From the NCBI GenBank assembly GCA_964023275.1, contig OZ029916.1, forward strand, positions 13,756,607 to 13,820,606: 64,000 nucleotides of DNA. The letters run 5' to 3'. The stretch is from Norana najaformis. Taxonomy: Eukaryota > Annelida > Clitellata > Crassiclitellata > Hormogastridae. Positions 49,601-55,420 of the stretch are shown here, one piece after another (position 1 is the first letter of the stretch; each line of letters opens with the position of its first letter). The translations under genes were made by a program, and so were the position numbers. The notes under the pieces were generated by a model. It saw only the letters and a program-made list of their open reading frames with translations, had not been told where the DNA came from and did no database searches.

Positions 49601-51742
49601 TTGCACAATAAAAATGAAACCCCTATGATATATCTGTTTAGTCCTTGAATTTAAAAAACACAGTATTAAATTTTGCTTCAGTCTTAGCAAAACTTGTTTA
49701 TTCATAAGCAGCGTGTAATGTTGACTCTGAAGGTTTATAGACAATTACAAGTGAACATTAATTTATTTAGATTTCATTTGTGATTTTAAGGTTTGGTGGC
49801 TACATGTATTATGGGCTGAGTTGACAAGACTGCAAGTCAGTGACCTAAAGGGTCCTGTTGGCTCAGCCTCTTCATGATTCAGGCTCTGAGTGAGCCCCAT
49901 CTTTTGCGATTTGAATCTGTGACCATCAAATTATGGATTTTATAAGCTATAATTAAGCTATGTTGCAAGTAGACTGAGCATTTTGGTTTTGTTGAAGTAT
50001 GGATATAATAAGTAGCCTATGAAATGTTCAGACTCTTCTTGCCATTTAATGTCGGTATAGTCTGAGTCCTAGTTATGCTTAAAACTAACTCCTGTTATTT
50101 GTAGCAGTTGATTTTCGTACGTGATTTTCATATGGCTAGGCAATGTTGGCAGATTTTTCATCTGCAGCATAAAATTTGGTTTGATGTCTCAGTGTAGTGT
50201 ACTTTGTAGCATGTGCTTATGCTCACAGCAACCAGAAAGGTGTGAAACCATTTTGCATTATTTGCACTAATGGTGTGCTTGGGCTAGGTTAATGTGATTT
50301 AGTGAAGTTTTATAAGTTATTTTTCCTTTCAGACTTCTTTCTATGTTGTTATGTTCACCAATCTAGTCTTCAGGCTTCAAATGAGGCAGCTTTGCCAAAA
50401 TGGCGAACTTTAATGCTTTATGTTGCCACAAGACAGTTGAACACAACTTAATAGTCAACTTCTTAGGGATTTGTGTTTTATTTTGGCATAATTACTGAGT
50501 TTTATTTAATGAGTTGAAAACTGTTTTGCAGTTTAATTTTAGTATTATTCTGATATTCAATTTTATCATCATGGTTGTATGCAATATGTTAATTCTACAT
50601 AAAATGTCAACATTTAAAATATGGATGTCCCATTTGCTTAGGATTCTGGTAATGAAGTTGTGCATGCTCATCGTACTATAGTATAATTCTTGTTTAATTG
50701 TATCTGTAATTTAACAAATTATGAGAGAAATAAGAGTCATACTGAGCCATTTGCTTTTGCTGATAAAAGGGATCTTTAATCTAAATGCTTCCTATTAGTT
50801 TGTGAAAGTGTTTACTAATCTAACGTAATCTGGAAACTTCTGTTGTGCCTAGAGACCTGTGAATCACAAGTTTTTTCGAATCAAATCTCAGATTGAATTG
50901 GCACTATTACTCTATTTAATATGAAATCTCAACTCAAATTAGCAGTCACAAATCCATTTAGAGTTAAATTTGAATCAGATCACTTGCATAATGATGTTTA
51001 TTAGGATAGCACAGGTATATGCGTGGATGTCTAATATGTAGCTGGATATTTATAAAGGGCCTTTTAAATGCTTCAAAAATGACTAGCCTGTATAACATAT
51101 CTAAAGGATTTTACTTTTGAGTTTTGAAAATGTTTGTTGAGTTCTTTCTGAAGGATCAGTTTGGATTTTCTATTGGTGGTCCAATGCACAAGAAAACACC
51201 ATACGCTGTTATTGTTATTGGGGAGCCAGTACTAAGAGTAAGTAATATGCAATTTGCTTTTCATAAATAAAAACACCACTCAAATAAATTGCCTTCAAGC
51301 TATCCTAAATGCTCTTGCATGCACTGTCACCAAAACCCCAAATACCATCACATCACTCCTGTTCTTCACTGTCTTAAAATACCTGAACGAATGGAGTACA
51401 TGTCCTGTCGCTTACTTAAAACGATTCAATCCTCTCAACCATCCTATCTTCATCAGTTAATTACAGTTCAACGACCCGCTCAGCCTGCTCCTCTTCTACC
51501 CTGACACTTCTCTGCCCTCCAGTCGCCTTATCCTTAAAATTTGGAAATTGCTGCATAGCCATAGCTGCCCCACCCTTCTGGAATAAACTCCCGCCAGAAT
51601 TACGGCAATTATCAGACCCATCATACAAACTTGCCAACATTCCACCCCTGCGCAGATCTTTCACTCAAAACTGAAAACTTTGTTTCATTAGGTATGCAAG
51701 GACAGCATAGTTATAATTCAAGGAATCAGAATGCAAGAATGA
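22660..51742 (+). CDS. ARPC1: ARPC1, WD40 subunit of the Arp2/3 complex, 11 exons
   Basis: Beta-propeller subunit of the Arp2/3 actin-nucleating complex, acting at branched-actin sites such as lamellipodia. Exons: 22660-22726, 26518-26669, 27890-28116, 29155-29214, 30446-30552, 32459-32561, 38688-38763, 39552-39658, 42232-42321, 43989-44079 and probably 51692-51742. All use GT-AG and phases agree. The first ten give exactly 360 codons. Near-invariant family segments are LTCHAWN (exon 1), [10 protein letters not shown] and GIDWA (exon 2), [38 protein letters not shown] and [11 protein letters not shown] (exon 3), [11 protein letters not shown] (exon 4), [13 protein letters not shown] and WGSKMPFG (exon 5), [12 protein letters not shown] (exon 6), FRNLDNRAT and LHQN-like VHQN (exon 9), and [13 protein letters not shown] (exon 10). 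The terminal exon would add an IIQGIRM C-terminus like the family's SIQGLRI, giving about 373-376 residues against 370-372 in human. The last exon is the only uncertain part. ARPC1A and ARPC1B cannot be told apart here; invertebrates usually have one gene. Confidence 0.96.
22727..26517. other. ARPC1 intron 1
   Basis: 3.8-kb intron. About 23010-23095 carries ATTTATACAGTGCCTTTTAGAACCTCTCTAAGGCACTG, split here as GAATATTTATACAGTGCC and TCTCTAAGGCACTG; this short motif recurs at 44665, 51030 and 55545 and in sense at 32310 and 37815, and looks like a LINE 3' UTR word. An 81-codon ORF with an acidic run (26028-26273) is of unknown meaning. The rest is unassigned. Confidence 0.5.
27585..27690 (-). 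repeat. LINE family 1 3'-end fragment (minus)
   Basis: TCTAATCTAATGACTTCTTA, then ATTATCATTATGCCCAAGGC and AATCTATCAGAGAAGCC, as in the copies at 44104 and 15575. It lies in ARPC1 intron 2. Confidence 0.8.
27755..27802. repeat. Imperfect (CA)n microsatellite
   Basis: Runs of CACACACACA interrupted by TATACACACAGACCCACACT, about 90 bp before ARPC1 exon 3. Confidence 0.85.
29455..29965 (+). mobile_element. CR1/L2-type LINE fragment in ARPC1 intron 4
   Basis: The plus strand gives broken RT C-terminal words: [31 protein letters not shown] (family pattern LDYCNALLxGxP...LQxVxNxAARLI) and KIQLHWLDI (family pattern LxWLPI). The reading frames are broken. Confidence 0.6.
30259..30292. repeat. Perfect 15-bp inverted repeat with 4-nt loop
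   Basis: AAATTGTCTCCAAAT, loop GTTT, then ATTTGGAGACAATTT. The arms are exact complements. It lies in ARPC1 intron 4, about 155 bp upstream of exon 5. A cruciform or transposon relic is possible. The stem is too short for a typical pre-miRNA. Confidence 0.9.
30681..30790. mobile_element. End of a GCGACTTATAG-type DNA-transposon repeat
   Basis: TACAGTATTTTCTGGACTAT then AAGTCGC matches a terminal sequence (TACNGTATTTTCYGGACTATAAGTCGC) of a repeat common in animal genomes. The inverted word GCGACTTATAG at 30733-30743 pairs with CTATAAGTCGC at 30697-30707. The opposite type of end is at 42096-42125. The superfamily is unassigned from sequence alone. Confidence 0.65.
31435..31510 (+). repeat. 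LINE family 1 3' end with tail (plus)
   Basis: ATCAATTGATGCCTTGGACA, TAACGGTGCTAGAGAAGTCT, then tail TTTAGATTAGATTAAATTAG. This is the clearest sense-orientation view of the family 1 tail. It lies in ARPC1 intron 5. Confidence 0.85.
31730..32285 (+). mobile_element. Decayed CR1/L2-type LINE 3' fragment
   Basis: Coding remains [16 protein letters not shown] and [13 protein letters not shown] (family LQSVLNAAARLI and LHWLPxxxRIxFK). The 3' end reads TTGAAGTGGCACTATACAAA followed by a GATTATGATTACGATTTA tail. It ends about 170 bp before ARPC1 exon 6. Confidence 0.8.
32562..34745. other. First part of ARPC1 intron 6, mostly unassigned
   Basis: TTTATAGCGCACTCTGATAT, followed by AATGCGAATGGG, near 33807-33838 resembles a Tigger/pogo-type transposon end, but no partner end was found. 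No coding signal. Confidence 0.4.
34746..36115 (+). mobile_element. Decayed CR1/L2-type LINE, RT region to 3' end
   Basis: In shifting plus frames: [40 protein letters not shown] (RT motif A region), [14 protein letters not shown] and [17 protein letters not shown] (PQGSVLGPxLFxLYTADL block), [13 protein letters not shown] (degenerate catalytic YxDD region), then [16 protein letters not shown]. The 3' UTR is GTGGTGCTTTGTAAGTGGCA followed by ATTACAATTCAATTACAG. About 1.4 kb; multiple frameshifts show age. Confidence 0.88.
37415..37860 (+). mobile_element. Decayed CR1/L2-type LINE fragment
   Basis: [20 protein letters not shown] matches the RT motif A region (LLDLSAAFDTVDHxIL). The 3' word TTTGAGAGGTTCTTAGAAGG then TGCTTTGTAAT near 37815 is a LINE 3' UTR motif. 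Intermediate RT blocks are missing or unreadable. Confidence 0.65.
38081..38545 (+). mobile_element. RTE-like LINE, 5'-truncated 3' end with (GAT)n tail
   Basis: An open frame of 136 codons (38093-38503) holds the C-terminal part of an RTE-like [57 protein letters not shown] and [16 protein letters not shown]. Its stop is followed by only about 12 nt of 3' UTR and then TTATTGATGATGATGATGAT. Compare [15 protein letters not shown] and [15 protein letters not shown] in the intact element at 44819; the sequence is different enough to be another family. The frame is still open, so the insertion is fairly young. It lies about 140 bp upstream of ARPC1 exon 7. Confidence 0.88.
39659..42095. other. 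ARPC1 intron 8
   Basis: A possible LINE 3' end with a short (TAA)n tail lies at about 40146-40305. A GGTGAAGG/CCTTCACC hairpin lies at 41371-41390 (GGTGAAGGTCAGCCTTCACC). No other features were recognised. Confidence 0.4.
42096..42125. mobile_element. Opposite end of a GCGACTTATAG-type DNA-transposon repeat
   Basis: GGAGCGACTTGTAGTCCGGA followed by AAATACAGTA is close to the reverse complement of the end at 30681. The sequence to its left does not match the interior of the 30681 copy, so it is probably a separate truncated copy. It lies just upstream of ARPC1 exon 9. Confidence 0.6.
42322..43988. other. ARPC1 intron 9, nothing recognised
   Basis: AT-rich intron. Short ORFs only. No repeat shared with other parts of the window was recognised. 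Confidence 0.45.
44104..44390 (-). mobile_element. LINE family 1, 5'-truncated copy (minus)
   Basis: Plus-strand words: TCTAATTTAATCTAAAGACT, CGTTATCGTAATGCCCAAGG, GTTGCTTCAAGTC, TAGTTTAGACCTGAATGACA and GTGAATTCCAAAGCTTTGGA. These correspond to the reverse complement of 61920-62010, where the coding end of the RT is readable. It begins 25 bp after ARPC1 exon 10. Confidence 0.87.
44789..44818. repeat. Left target-site duplication of the RTE element
   Basis: Thirty bases, CTGTGTGATGTAAGTTTGTA plus TTGGTTTTAT, identical to 48251-48280. The bases on either side differ between the two copies, so the match is bounded exactly at the element. Confidence 0.96.
44819..48250 (-). mobile_element. Apparently full-length RTE-type LINE, 3432 bp
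   Basis: Bounded by a perfect 30-bp target-site duplication (44789-44818 and 48251-48280). On the minus strand it has a GC-rich 5' UTR of 261 bp, one long uninterrupted ORF, and a 3' end made of ATGAC repeats (ACATGACATGAC). The ORF's TGA stop lies inside this repeat, so only six bases follow it. Size, APE endonuclease plus RT organisation, absence of a separate long ORF1 and the microsatellite-like tail fit the RTE clade. It sits antisense in ARPC1 intron 10. The identical duplications and intact ORF indicate a recent insertion. Confidence 0.95.
44825..47989 (-). CDS. RTE-type LINE polyprotein: endonuclease and reverse transcriptase, 1054 aa
   Basis: Enables target-primed reverse transcription. 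AP-endonuclease-like domain at ~60-305: HWNVRTLY (N67), GVSETHWTG (E96), EAYAPTEG (Y167), [10 protein letters not shown] (D203, N205) and the SDHH pair at 298-301. Then a linker rich in K and E, ~310-540. The RT domain, ~540-830, has [28 protein letters not shown], motif [14 protein letters not shown] (D683), [14 protein letters not shown] and the catalytic YADD (782-785). C-terminal region: YGCESWSIT (906-914), [13 protein letters not shown] and GRPKRRW. The start is the first ATG of the frame at 47989. No stop interrupts the frame and all the main catalytic residues are present. Two motif positions look atypical, CGNSRG where the family usually has CGNYRG, and APGVCK where APGVDK is more usual; these could be family differences. 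Many antisense ORFs overlap it and are not genes. Confidence 0.96.
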   Translation of the reverse strand: MASITNSFHTGPDGAQYKKVRADRQSALATATSSRRGKIQYKILDNQKITKTNDISAKSRTRVGHWNVRTLYGTGKAFTLARELTRLRIKICGVSETHWTGRGRMSANGYTIWFSGTEVDGKHEHGVAIALESKMTKSVSDVSFINERIIKLRLKCKHADLTVIEAYAPTEGSETEDKEKFYTELQQTLDKTPRHDVILLMGDFNAKVGNSFDVWGKTLGRHGVDSDENDNGYRLLEMCSNNNLCISNTHFIQKPSRKTTWSLPDGKTENLIDYIITREEWLTSITNTRVYRSADINSDHHLVVSEIKIKLHGKKPPKTTRYDTEKLKEEAIRNQFQIKIQNKYEALTNLTDEGHEAEIEWENFRNTINQVATEELGHRKNEARKWISQETENIMGMVTKTKGEMLSNTKREKSEKGGQLSELRKRLKKNLSKDRNIMLEDMAQEMEEAYKRGHSKKLFANVKKLSGEINNKLINIEPVRTTNGEIITEKKKIMERWKEHFEELLNREDPKEIEKIINEIEQVELLNEEEDDYEEEDVSLEEVERAVNQMKKGKAPGVCKITAEMLQNTGTYTVKWLHRVITSVWRAEEIPMDWRKAVIIPVYKKGDRQECGNSRGISLLSVPGKVFTRIILNRMADRVDGILRENQSGFRKGRGCADQIFVIRQIIEKRIEYNKETVMCFIDFAQAYDSVWRSGAWKILEKYGIHAKLIRLIRKLYGTIMACIRLEGEETEWFKIETGFRQGCILSPILFNMVLDYIMRRLERTHNLGAQSQPRNAEDVEYADDACMIAECLTRIMELLEALAEESGKLGLKINYNKTKIMPITKKEYNGPIVKLKGQEIEVIDKFVYLGSEMKAGGGSETEIKRRIALAGSTFNRLQKVFKRHDIKLAIKLKILNTCVIPVLIYGCESWSITRAMEKKLNAAENKWLRRILRVSYKDHVTNESIRQRTQQPLISNVIKKRRMKWAGHVLRMEENRNPKKIFKYKPDGKRAVGRPKRRWIDCLEEDLKSAGVTIYGKTEGRQRMTLEEMAGKRDLWRGVIEKSTTGSSPEMIT
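48251..48280. repeat. Right target-site duplication of the RTE element
   Basis: Exact second copy of the 30-bp sequence at 44789-44818, flanking the element's 5' end. Confidence 0.96.
48850..49270 (+). mobile_element. Possible CR1/L2-type LINE 3' fragment
   Basis: Plus-strand frame with [20 protein letters not shown], which resembles the RT C-terminal LQxxxNxAARxL block, preceded by [16 protein letters not shown] in place of LDYCNALLxGLP. Weak, with no tail seen. Confidence 0.4.
49271..51284. other. Latter part of ARPC1 intron 10, unassigned
   Basis: About 51030-51075 has TGGATATTTATAAAGGGCCT, the short LINE 3' UTR word also found at 44665 and 55545. TTTTCCTTTCAG at 50326-50337 is a good-looking splice acceptor, but the following frame has no ARPC1 similarity. 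Confidence 0.4.
51285..51682 (+). mobile_element. LINE family 2 fragment, RT C-terminal remains
   Basis: Plus strand: AAATACCTGAACGAATGGAG, TCTTCATCAGTTAATTACAG, CTTATCCTTAAAATTTGGAA, CATAGCCATAGCTGCCCCAC, TCTGGAATAAACTCCCGCCA (PPxWNKLPP-type ending) and TTTCACTCAAAACTGAAAAC. It is the counterpart of 55640-56190 but stops before the 3' UTR and tail. It ends about 10 bp before the probable ARPC1 terminal exon. Confidence 0.87.
51692..51742 (+). CDS. ARPC1: Probable ARPC1 terminal coding exon
   Basis: After acceptor TTTGTTTCATTAG, phase 0 translation gives [16 protein letters not shown] and a TGA. A second in-phase acceptor (TATGCAAG) would start at [17 protein letters not shown]1 proteins end in a short tail after IWDxK with SIQGLRI; here IIQGIRM occupies the same place, five residues after the D that follows K when the inner acceptor is used. 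A candidate AATAAA is at 52013-52018. A chance match in the long downstream region cannot be excluded. Confidence 0.6.
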   Translation, partial: VCKDSIVIIQGIRMQE

Positions 51743-52099
51743 ATAAGGGTCAATGGGTGTCAAACTATAAACCAGGACATATGACCTCTGTCTTGTCTGA
51801 TGAATAATCTCAGTTTTGCAGCCAAAAAGCAGAACAGATCTACAAGCTAAGTACGTAGTCTTTATTGGCATGAGACAAATGCCCACACTTTGCAAACAAC
51901 AACACATAACAAGCGACAAGAACAACTAAAGTTAAAACTTACGAGCTAGAGGCTGTGGAGTGACCTCTTCATCATTGACCTGATTGAGGTGATGCCTTGT
52001 GCTGTAGAAGTTAATAAATAATAATAACAGTAGAAAGGCAACGAACAATGTTGCCAAACAATTTTTCACAATGAGTACAAGATTGAGAGTATGCTTTTA

Positions 52100-52330
52100 A
52101 TGCAGAGAAAACAAGGGTTGTTTCTGAAGAAGTCAAAGACAAACTAAACATATTCATCTTTCTAGGAGGACTAATACCTGCTTATGTGAATAGCAACAAA
52201 GATGAAGAGATTGAAACAAACTTCACTAACATTTTGAATAGTAAACAGTATATAGAGACAAATGGATATAATGAAGAAAAGAAAGGAAAGAATTACAAAA
52301 CATTGACACAAGCAATCTTCCTGTGTTCTT
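52100..52330 (+). mobile_element. Short RTE-like LINE coding fragment
   Basis: The frame KVKDKLNIFIFLGGLIPAYV-like, followed by NSNKDEEIETNFTNIL, resembles the [13 protein letters not shown]...TEIKRRI block of RTE ORFs (see residues 845-868 of the element at 44825-47989). Both ends are missing. Confidence 0.5.
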
Positions 52331-52804
52331 CAGCATGCTGGACACTTACTACAATGCTTAAAACAGAACCGGGCAAGATGAATGTTCAGACAAGTGTGGA
52401 TCATACACATGGACATGTTTTGATGAACTCGGGGATGTAGTGTATGCCTGTACTAACTCCGAATGCCAGCAGTTTGGTGATCAAGTGACACACTGAAGTT
52501 GCATGGTTATGTATAGTATGTCGCCAAGAAGATAAAATTCCATAGGGGACCATAGACCATACTAGCCATGGAGGGCTAGATATGTAGGAGGCTTTGTACT
52601 GGAGCACTTGTTGCCATGTTGTTTGCTGAAGCAGTTGGATCTTTTATTAGGAACAAAAAAGATCTATGCACAACCTGGGGCTTTCACTCGTAATGAAACT
52701 TACAGTACTTGAATAGGTTTTGGACATTTCAATATGGAATTTATGATTACAGTTACTTTGTCTGCTTCGACCTGTTCAAATGTAAAGTAAACTGTAGCAG
52801 AACT

Positions 52805-52960
52805 AAATTATCTAATGTAATATAAAGACTTTTATAGCGCTGTTATCATAATGCCCAAGGCACCAGTCGATAGTTGCTTCAAAAAATAAAAATCGTTATC
52901 CACTGGAGGAGCTGGTCGAATTCCGAAATTACAAGAAATTCGGCGCATAGTTGGCCTTTC
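52805..52960 (-). repeat. LINE family 1 3'-end fragment (minus)
   Basis: ATCTAATGTAATATAAAGAC, TGTTATCATAATGCCCAAGG, CACCAGTCGATAGTTGCTTC and GAGCTGGTCGAATTCCGAAA, as in the copies at 44104 and 6285. Confidence 0.82.
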
Positions 52961-53204
52961 CAAAGGGAACATAGCTGTAAGTTTATTTTACATGTATGAA
53001 GTTGATAAACAAGTTTAAAAACTAACATACCATCTCTTGCAATGTTTCCAGGACTTCTCGACAGCAGAAAAGTTAACTCACTCTAATACTCCCAGCCAAA
53101 TTATCATCATCAATATTTGTGAGCCTCTCCTGTGCAAAACATCTGCACCATAGTTCGACAAAATATTCCTTATGGGGAAAATACTCTGTTGCTCCATTGT
53201 ACAT

Positions 53205-53360
53205 CATCTTCCATCCTTTCCTCCCTGTCTGCTGTACTTTTTCTCTCCCTGCCTTCCTTCTGCCCACCTCGACTCCCTCCCTACTGCCCTTCCCCTCTCT
53301 GCCTCTACTGCTCACTCCCTTTCCAACTCCGTGCACCTTCCTCCCTCCCTCCCTCTTCCA
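53205..53360. repeat. Pyrimidine-rich tract
   Basis: Long CT-rich plus-strand stretch with CCTCCCTCCCTC near its right end. Low complexity; the short open frames over it (rich in P, S and L) are compositional. Confidence 0.7.
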
Positions 53361-53377
53361 CATCCCACAGACACAAC

Positions 53378-53653
53378 CAGGGCCGGCGCCAGAGTATTTG
53401 GCGCCCTAGGCGAACCTATCGCACTTACCGGCGGTAAGTGCGATAACTAATTAATATTAAATTAACTAAGTTAATATAACCTTCACACAGGAATGCAGCC
53501 GTTTCTTATTTTCGTATAATTCATTTATTAATAAATGGTGCAAAACGGCGGCAATGTTTAAAAAAATAATTCTTTATGTAGCTTTTCTGCCGTCCCCAAA
53601 AATGTGCCGCCCTAGGCGGCCGCCTAGTTCGCCTAGTGGTTAAACCGGCCCTG
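53378..53653. mobile_element. hAT-like MITE, 276 bp, with 8-bp target-site duplications
   Basis: Terminal inverted repeats CAGGGCCGG and CCGGCCCTG, the typical CAGGG(C/A)-type hAT end. Subterminal inverted words are GGCGCCCTAGGCGAACC and GGCGGCCGCCTAGTTCGCCT. Flanks are GACACAAC (53370-53377) and GATACAAC (53654-53661), an 8-bp duplication with one difference. No coding capacity, so it is non-autonomous. It lies between ARPC1 and CACTIN. Confidence 0.93.
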
Positions 53654-53999
53654 GATACAACAGTATCAGGCCTATTGTTATTTTATATGCACAGTACTGT
53701 AGTAAGCTGTGATGTAGGGCCTACTAAATTTCATTGTTTAAAACTTGCCATTGGGAATGATTGTGCCGATATACCAACGCGCTGAAGATAACTACTGGAG
53801 GCTGCTACGTTACGTAAGTCGAATTCTGTTACTGAAACAGAAATTGGTAAGGTGTATTGAAATATGAGACGTTGATTTGAAATGCACAACAGCTGACTTC
53901 CTTAGCGCTGATTTATTAACTTAAAATAGCACCGTACGCAGTTCACTTATTTCCAGCTATCGGCTTACAAAATAGTAGGCCTATTCTAAGTGTGATCGC

Positions 54000-54115
54000 A
54001 TTCGTAATCTCGAGAATTCTACAGCGGCCAACGAAAGCCACGTCACGGGCGCTCAGTCAAAGCAAAATCGAAAGGCAAAAGGGGTTTGGTTCCAGGTCAA
54101 GATCCTAAAGATCTG
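54000..54115 (-). repeat. LINE family 2 3' end (minus)
   Basis: Complement of the tail (TTCGTAATCTCGAGAATTCT), then CGGGCGCTCAGTCAAAGCAA, AAATCGAAAGGCAAAAGG and TTGGTTCCAGGTCAAGATCC. Confidence 0.8.
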
Positions 54116-54159
54116 ATTTGTGGTAGTACCAATAGGCAGTATTGCGATTTTTTCAACTC

Positions 54160-54300
54160 TTCACAAACATCGAGTCTCGGGCCTTACCCGCAGACCTTTA
54201 CAGACGAAACCCGAGATGTCCAGCCCCGAGACCGAGACGTTGGCCAATGTGTCCGAACAAGACCGAGACGTCTAGACCGAGACTACAGTCCTGAAGGCTT
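54160..54300. repeat. Degenerate GAGACCGAGAC-type repeat
   Basis: Several spaced words of the form CGAGACC, GAGACGT and CCGAGAC. Similar AAGACCAATACCAAGAC words occur at 59060-59160. Possibly an internal part of a DNA-transposon repeat; not classified. Confidence 0.45.
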
Positions 54301-54424
54301 ATCTCTCTGGCGCAACTTTAGTGTGGCGCTGAGAAGTTGTGGAGATTTACATATACATTTGCAAAATACAAACACCACACGCCGAAGCCGTAGACCTGTC
54401 TGTCTACCTGTATGTACTTGGATC

Positions 54425-54805
54425 CGGACCTAACTATACGCTCCACCGCTTGCAATTTCTGCTTCGGCCTATCTCTGAAAAATGAAAACATTCCTCTTTC
54501 ACAGATCGTATCCTGACACCCCTTCTTTCACTTATCTCTCTCTCCTCTCCAACCTCAAACACCACCACCCCCGTAGCTGCCACGCTCTCTCCATCTGACT
54601 TTTGGATCTTGACCTGGAACCGAACCCTTTTATATTTTGTTTTGACTGAACGTCTGTGAGTGAGCTGGTCCCCGCGGCGCGTCTTTGGTTGGGCGCTGTA
54701 GAAATCTCGAGATTACGATTACGATCACAGATTTTGTTTTTGACTGAGCGCATGTGAATAAACTGGTTACCACGACTTAGCTTTGTTGGGCGCAGAAGAT
54801 ACCTG
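54425..54805 (+). mobile_element. LINE family 2 3' ends, two partial copies in tandem
   Basis: First copy 54425-54738: CTTGCAATTTCTGCTTCGGC, CATTCCTCTTTCACAGATCG, GGGCGCTGTAGAAATCTCGA, tail GATTACGATTACGATC. It is followed by a second partial 3' end at about 54739-54805: GACTGAGCGCATGTGAATAA and GACTTAGCTTTGTTGGGCGC. Confidence 0.85.
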
Positions 54806-54810
54806 GGGAT

Positions 54811-55106
54811 TAATCGTAATCGTAATCTCGAAATTTCTACAGCACCCAATGAAAGCTAAGTCGCAGGAACCAGCTTATTCACAGGCGCTCAGTCAAAACA
54901 AAATCGCTAGGCAAAAGGGTTCGGTTCCAGGTCAAGATCCAGGAGTCAGGCAGTCAGACAGTCGGACGGCTACGGCGGATGGTGTTTGAAACTGAAGCGA
55001 GAAGAGAGAATGGGGGAAGAGGAAGAATCAGGATAAGATTTTTGGAAAAGAAGTGTTTTCAGTCTTGAGTGAAAGACCTCCACAGAAACTGAAAGATGTG
55101 AAGTGT
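54811..55106 (-). mobile_element. LINE family 2 3' end (minus), facing the previous copies
   Basis: AATCGTAATCGTAATCTCGA at the left boundary, then GGAACCAGCTTATTCACAGG, GGCAAAAGGGTTCGGTTCCA and GAAGAATCAGGATAAGATTT. Tail-to-tail with 54425-54805. It lies about 315 bp upstream of the CACTIN start. Confidence 0.87.
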
Positions 55107-55420
55107 TACAATCACAAATAAAACCAAATTACGCTTTGGGCTTCGTCGGTTATGTGCAATTCAACCGCCCAAATTTTGATTTAAACAGTGAAAGTGCTAT
55201 AAAATTCAATCCGTTGTCGCATCGTGTTTTGGGCTATTTTAGCTGCTTGAGTTGCACGCGCAGCTGCGAAGAAATGTTAGCGATCACTGGATGCAAGGAA
55301 CGTATATTTATCGTTGGACGTTGAATTTTGCTAAGTTTAATAACGTAGTAATCACAGTGGTTTTATAATCTGGACATTAAAACGAAGTGTTGACATATTG
55401 GAACATTCAATATTTTTGCA

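Noticed and set aside
53119-53450. Overlapping ~95-codon ORFs rich in P, S and L
   Set aside because: Low-complexity pyrimidine tract running into a MITE. Three frames are open for compositional reasons.
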